Of a stretch of 64,000 bases of DNA, positions 60,100 through 64,000 are shown piece by piece; positions within the stretch are counted from its first letter, which is position 1, and each line of letters begins with the position of its first letter. Below the pieces are notes generated by a model. That model worked only from the letters and a program-made list of their open reading frames with translations, did not search any database and was not told where the DNA came from. This DNA is from Lepas anatifera. Taxonomy: Eukaryota; Arthropoda; Thecostraca; Lepadidae. A program made the position numbers and the translations under genes. The DNA is taken from positions 3,401,001 through 3,465,000 of the forward strand of contig JAOTON010000385.1 in NCBI GenBank assembly GCA_034440635.1, in the 5' to 3' direction.

Positions 60100-60330
60100 C
60101 AACCGACTATCGATGCCCCTGAGAGATCAATGACACTTTCTGAAAGGTCAATGGGGGCCCCCATAAATGTCGCTTCCTTCCCGGGAAGCAAGAATAAGCG
60201 CTATCGCGATCGGATTTGGCGCCCAACGGATAAATTTGTGTCGCCCCTGGCATTGGCGTCCCCAGGTCTGGATGACGCCCTGGACATGTGTCTCCCCTGA
60301 TCGGCAATTCAAGATCTGCCTATGGACGGA
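60100..60330. mobile_element. MITE remnant related to 18.3 kb
   Basis: Contains GGATTTGGCGCCCAACGG, GGCGTCCCCAGGTCTGGATG and AGATCTGCCTATGGA, corresponding to parts of 18258-18537. Decayed; termini only partly visible. Confidence 0.45.
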
Positions 60331-60651
60331 TGGACAAAACCAACCCTCCCCCTCGTTCCCAAACCCCGCCTCTCACAGGAAGACGGTAAAGTCAACCTAA
60401 CTGCACATCGCCAGTGGATCCCGTGACCCTTCTTCAAAGCGCAAAGCGTTTTGTGCTTTTGTTGTTCAGAAACACTACGTTTTTGAATTTTTTCCAGGGC
60501 TGGCCCCATCCAAACGTTTTGCCAGGTCTCCCAAAAAGTGTCGGTGTTACCACAGTTTTGTACAAAGATGCAAATTTTCCATAGGCCAGTAGCCACATTT
60601 AGTTACCATACACGACAGTTGTTACCAATTAACAAAGTAACGTCACACTTA

Positions 60652-60744
60652 CCTTAACAAAACAGGCGCCAGATGCTCCACTTCTCAACTCCCGGAGCTT
60701 CCCACTGCAAATGAACCATCCGCTGTCACGTCGTTGTGTTGCCA
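60652..60744 (-). CDS. Candidate first coding exon, minus strand
   Basis: On the minus strand GCCATGG starts a frame reading MATQRRDSGWFICSGKLREL, then RSGASGACFVK. It ends AAG|GTAAGT after 31 codons (phase 0). It might begin the gene to which the 58822-58948 exon belongs: phase 0 plus an acceptor after AGAG would give AEQVAVIKSLL. Unproven; no family recognised. Confidence 0.3.
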
Positions 60745-61074
60745 TGGCGACGCAGCCCAGCAGCGTCACGCACGCGCACAATCAGCTGAGACCATTCCCG
60801 AGAAGTAGTTCGAGAACGCTATCCCTTCTTTGCGTTCTTTACGAAGAAACTAAAAGCGATGTATTTGAGTGCCGGTGCTCGCCTGTTCTCTTGCATGAGA
60901 ACGGTCCCAATGGGTTCTCATCCGAAAGATACGTGGGGCTTCTTACACTTTCCCGCCAAAATGCAAAGAACTCAATGAGGTATTGGGATAGAACAGGGAG
61001 ACACCACTGGCTTCTAATGGGAGAAGTTTGTGGCAAAGTTCTCCTGAGCGGTTTTGAGTGTACCGTCATTCATA

Positions 61075-61900
61075 ACTCTTGTCGGTACACTGTACCGCCA
61101 GACACTAAAACTCCTGTAGCTATACTGTACCGCCCGACACAATAACTTCTGTGGCGTCACTGTGCTCCCTGGCGTTATAGCTCCTGTGACGCTTCTGTAC
61201 CACCAGACACTATAACTCGTGTATCTCTTTTGTTCCGTCAGACATCATAACTCCTATAGCTATACTGTGCCGCCAGCCGCTATTACTCCTGCAGCTATAC
61301 TGTGCTGTCATGTACTATTACTCTTGTACCGCCAGACCCTATAGCCCATGCAGCTATACTGTGCCGCCAGACACCATTACTCTGTAGCTATGCTGTACCG
61401 CCAGTCACTATAACTTCTTTAGCTATGCTGTGCCGCCAGACACTAAGTACTATAGCTATACTGTGCCGGCATACACTTTAACTCCTGCAGCTATGCTGTG
61501 CCGCCAGATATAACTCCTGTATTTCTTTTTACTGCCAGATGCTAGAACTCCTGTAGGTATGCTGTACCGACAGACACTATAACTCCTGCAGCTATGCTGT
61601 GCCGCCAGACTCTATAACTCCTGTGTCTCTTTTGTACCGCCAGACGCTAGAACTCCTGTAGGTATGCAGTGCCGACAGACACTATAACTCCTGTAGCTAT
61701 GCTGTGCTGCCAGATACTATTGCTCCTGTAGCTATGTTGTACCGTGAGACAATATAACTCCTATAGCTATACTGTGCCGCCAGACTCTACTAAGTACTAC
61801 TCCTGCAGTTATACTGTGCTGCCTTGTACTATTACTCTTGTAGCTATGCTGTGCCACCAGACACTATAGCTCATGCAGCTATACTGTGCCGCCAGACAAG
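61075..61900. repeat. 35-bp minisatellite, locus 2
   Basis: More than 20 degenerate units, GCCAGACACTATAACTCC then TGTAGCTATGCTGTGCC. The unit length varies slightly (about 33-38 bp). Some units carry CTCTTTTGTACC in place of the GCTATGC part. Confidence 0.85.
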
Positions 61901-62405
61901 GGGAAAGTAATACTTGGGTAAGGCACGAACTCTTACGCAGTGGGCTTTCAGACAAGTATCGATTTTCTGCCGTGCGCCATACAAGAAAATTTATGCATCA
62001 TAAGAGACATGTGGCATTTTTACGCATTTTCGTAAAGATCAAGTAAATACACTTTGCTTATAGATTTTATTTTTCCTTGAAAATTCTCAAACACTTTCCA
62101 CGGAACCATTCCTGAATCAAATAACATTTTTATCAACCCTAACACTGTTGGAAGGAACCCACGATTTCAAAGTAGTCCCATCTTATGTTACGGATTTTTG
62201 CTTACTTTATAGCCAAAAGTCTTGGGGAAACGTAGAGGACTTCGAGTGGTTCGTTCTAAATACTTTTAAGGTCATGCCACCACTCTGCTCTGTACGCATC
62301 TTTATATCATGTGTTCTGGGATGGAAAACTTACGCATATGGCCGGAGTTCCCAAACTTAACGCCGTGGTTTCTCGGCGCAAATCAACTTTTATTTCCCCT
62401 GGCGA
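61901..62405. other. Unique sequence between minisatellite blocks
   Basis: About 500 bp of ordinary AT-rich sequence interrupting the 35-bp array. An open frame at 62148-62360 has no coding features. It may be an insertion, but no terminal repeats were found. Confidence 0.35.
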
Positions 62406-62850
62406 GACACCATTGCTTCTGTAGCTATGCTGTACCACTAGTCACTATAACTCCTTTAGCTATGCTGTGCCGCCAGACACCAACTCCAGTAGTTATGCTG
62501 CGTGTCATACACTTGAACTCCTGCAGCTATGCTGTGCCGCCAGACACTGTAACTCCTGTGTCTCTTTCGTACCGTCAGACGCTAAAAATCCTGTAGGCAT
62601 GCTGTGCCGACAGACACCATTTCTCCTGTAGCTATACTGTGCCGCCAGACACTGTAACTTATGTAGCTATGCTGTGCCGACGCACACACTCCTATAGTTG
62701 TATTGTACCCCCAGACGCTATAACGCCTGCGTCTCTCCTGTACCGCCGAAGACCAAAACTCATCTGTCTGTACTGTGCCGCCAGACACCATGACTCCTCT
62801 GTCTATACGGTGCCGCTAGACACTATAGCTCCTTTAGTGATACTTGGAGA
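62406..62850. repeat. 35-bp minisatellite, locus 3
   Basis: About twelve further units of the same family, including GCCGACAGACACCATTTCTC and ACGCCTGCGTCTCTCC variants. Confidence 0.82.
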
Positions 62851-62884
62851 TGGCGGATTCCATTTTGGAGTGGATGTGCAAGAT

Positions 62885-63450
62885 TTCCGGTAGGGGCGCC
62901 TTCCTCTCCAGGGGGGCGCCTCAATCCCCCGGGGAGTGCCTTTGGCTTCCAAGGGTGCCCAATCAGGGGGGGCGACGGAGGGTGACTTGCCAAGGAGGCG
63001 CCTTTTGCTGTCCAGTGGGCGCTTATGCTATCCAGGGGCACCGTTACTCTCCTTTGGGAAGAGGCGCCTTTTGCTTTCCAGGAGGCACCTCTGCTGTTTA
63101 GGGGGCGCCCGCTATCCAAGGGCACCCATACTATCCAGAGGATGCACCTTTACTTAAGGGGGAGGGGCTTTCCATCCAACGGGCGCCAATGCTATTCAGG
63201 GGTGCATTTGCTCTGTGCGGGAGGGCGCCTTTTGCTATCCAGGGGGCGCCTGTGTTAACCAGGGGGCGCCTATACTATCCCAGGGCGCGTTTAATCTTCT
63301 AAGGGGGAACCTTTTCTATCCAGGGGGGCTCTGCTGTCCAAGGGTGCCTTTGCTATCTAAGGGCGCCTATGCTATCCAGAGGGGCGCCTTTTCCCTCATG
63401 GGGGGTTGCCTATTTGCTCTGGATTGGGACGAACTTGATGTCAGGGGCGC
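62885..63450. repeat. GC-rich minisatellite, GGGGGCGCC type
   Basis: Degenerate units of about 20-27 bp around GCTATCCAGGGGGCGCCTTT, alternating with TGCTGTCCAAGGGTGCC variants. Several frames stay open because of the composition. It abuts the 35-bp array, so two unrelated arrays are juxtaposed. Confidence 0.8.
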
Positions 63451-63505
63451 CATTTATATGTGAAAGTGTCTTTATTTCATACAGAGTCCTACCTCTTCAG
63501 GTAGG

Positions 63506-63685
63506 GGATGAGGTGGCTTAGTGGATAGCACCCTTGTCTTCTAAGCCACCAGTCCCGGGTTCAAGTCCCGGCGGAGCCTCTGAATAAGTCGATCTGATCC
63601 CCGAAATCCCTTCCAACAGGGTGAGAGTTGGCGACGCCGTATGACCCTGGCAGTTGGTGCGTCGTTAAACCCCAACAATTATTAT
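63506..63685 (+). mobile_element. Intact tRNA-derived SINE, plus orientation
   Basis: A 15-bp target duplication ACCTCTTCAGGTAGG (63491-63505 and 63686-63700) flanks about 180 bp. The head GATGAGGTGGCTTAGTGGAT leads to the B-box GGGTTCAAGTCCCGG. The body includes GACGCCGTATGACCCTGGCA and GTTGGTGCGTCGTTAAACCC, and the tail is ATTATTAT. Nearly identical to the 54.5-kb copy, so probably recent. Confidence 0.92.
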
Positions 63686-63944
63686 ACCTCTTCAGGTAGG
63701 TGGCGTTTGGGCCTGGTTTTCCCTTTACCGGCCGGGGGCGCCGCTCAAATCCGAGGGGGGGCAGGGTGCATTATATGCCCTGATCTCTGTAAAACGTTCT
63801 GTCTGTTGGCTCATTTTGTTACTTTGATAGTGCGATGCCGCTGTGCAAAATGCAAGCCACATCGGATGTCATCTAGGGTGTCCGCATCGGCACTAAAAAT
63901 GTATCATCCATCAACATTAGACAGCCCATTCTCAAGTATAGGCA

Positions 63945-63951
63945 TATATAA

Positions 63952-64000
<49 letters not shown>
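63945..64000. repeat. (AT)n microsatellite at window end
   Basis: AT dinucleotide tract interrupted by TTTATATA, continuing past the window edge. Confidence 0.9.

Noticed and set aside
62844..63463. Several overlapping open frames in the GC-rich array
   Set aside because: Low stop frequency follows from GC-rich repeats; no biological features.
63506..63580. tRNA gene
   Set aside because: The tRNA-like segment continues into a SINE body and tail with a target-site duplication.

Overview
This is metazoan nuclear DNA, most likely from an arthropod. The genes have short GC-rich exons, long AT-rich introns, GT-AG (once GC-AG) splicing and tRNA-derived SINEs. The best preserved gene is a moult-type chitinase of the insect/crustacean Cht5 kind. 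A crustacean or other non-insect arthropod fits best, but the sequence alone does not fix the species. I see no prokaryotic operons, viral genomes, CRISPR arrays, rRNA genes or autonomous transposase or reverse transcriptase ORFs.

Layout. (1) 1-1766, plus strand: the last three coding exons of MRPL39 (mitochondrial ribosomal protein mL39). (2) 1767-22500: gene-poor and repeat-rich, with TTAA-flanked elements of about 1.0-1.2 kb and other MITE and SINE remnants. It contains a possible unknown two-exon gene (17525-20732) and one isolated exon candidate near 5.2 kb. (3) 22572-31298, plus: a complete ten-exon GH18/CBM14 chitinase, predicted 656 aa. Its last CBM14 exon is preceded by a 33-bp minisatellite made from its own 5' end. 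(4) 31299-38190: repeats, including about 2.4 kb of degenerate 20-bp minisatellite. (5) 38193-46893, plus: an eight-exon ACMSD gene, 336 aa once a 1-bp frameshift in exon 2 is discounted. (6) 49018-52037, minus: the 3' part of an unrecognised disordered, Ser-rich protein; further 5' exon candidates lie at 58.8 and 60.7 kb. (7) 52.1-64.0 kb: more TTAA elements, SINEs, hAT-like MITEs, two further minisatellite families and a terminal (AT)n tract.

The three recognisable genes serve unrelated functions (mitochondrial translation, chitin turnover, tryptophan/kynurenine catabolism) and need not be co-regulated. The most unusual feature of the window is the family of at least eleven TTAA-flanked, probably piggyBac-type non-autonomous elements, about 9-10 kb in total. 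All are crowded with AGGTCA/TGACCT nuclear-receptor half-sites, and several carry a conserved GC hairpin followed by a T run near one end. Exon boundaries below were assigned by reading frame, splice consensus and family knowledge, without transcript data.
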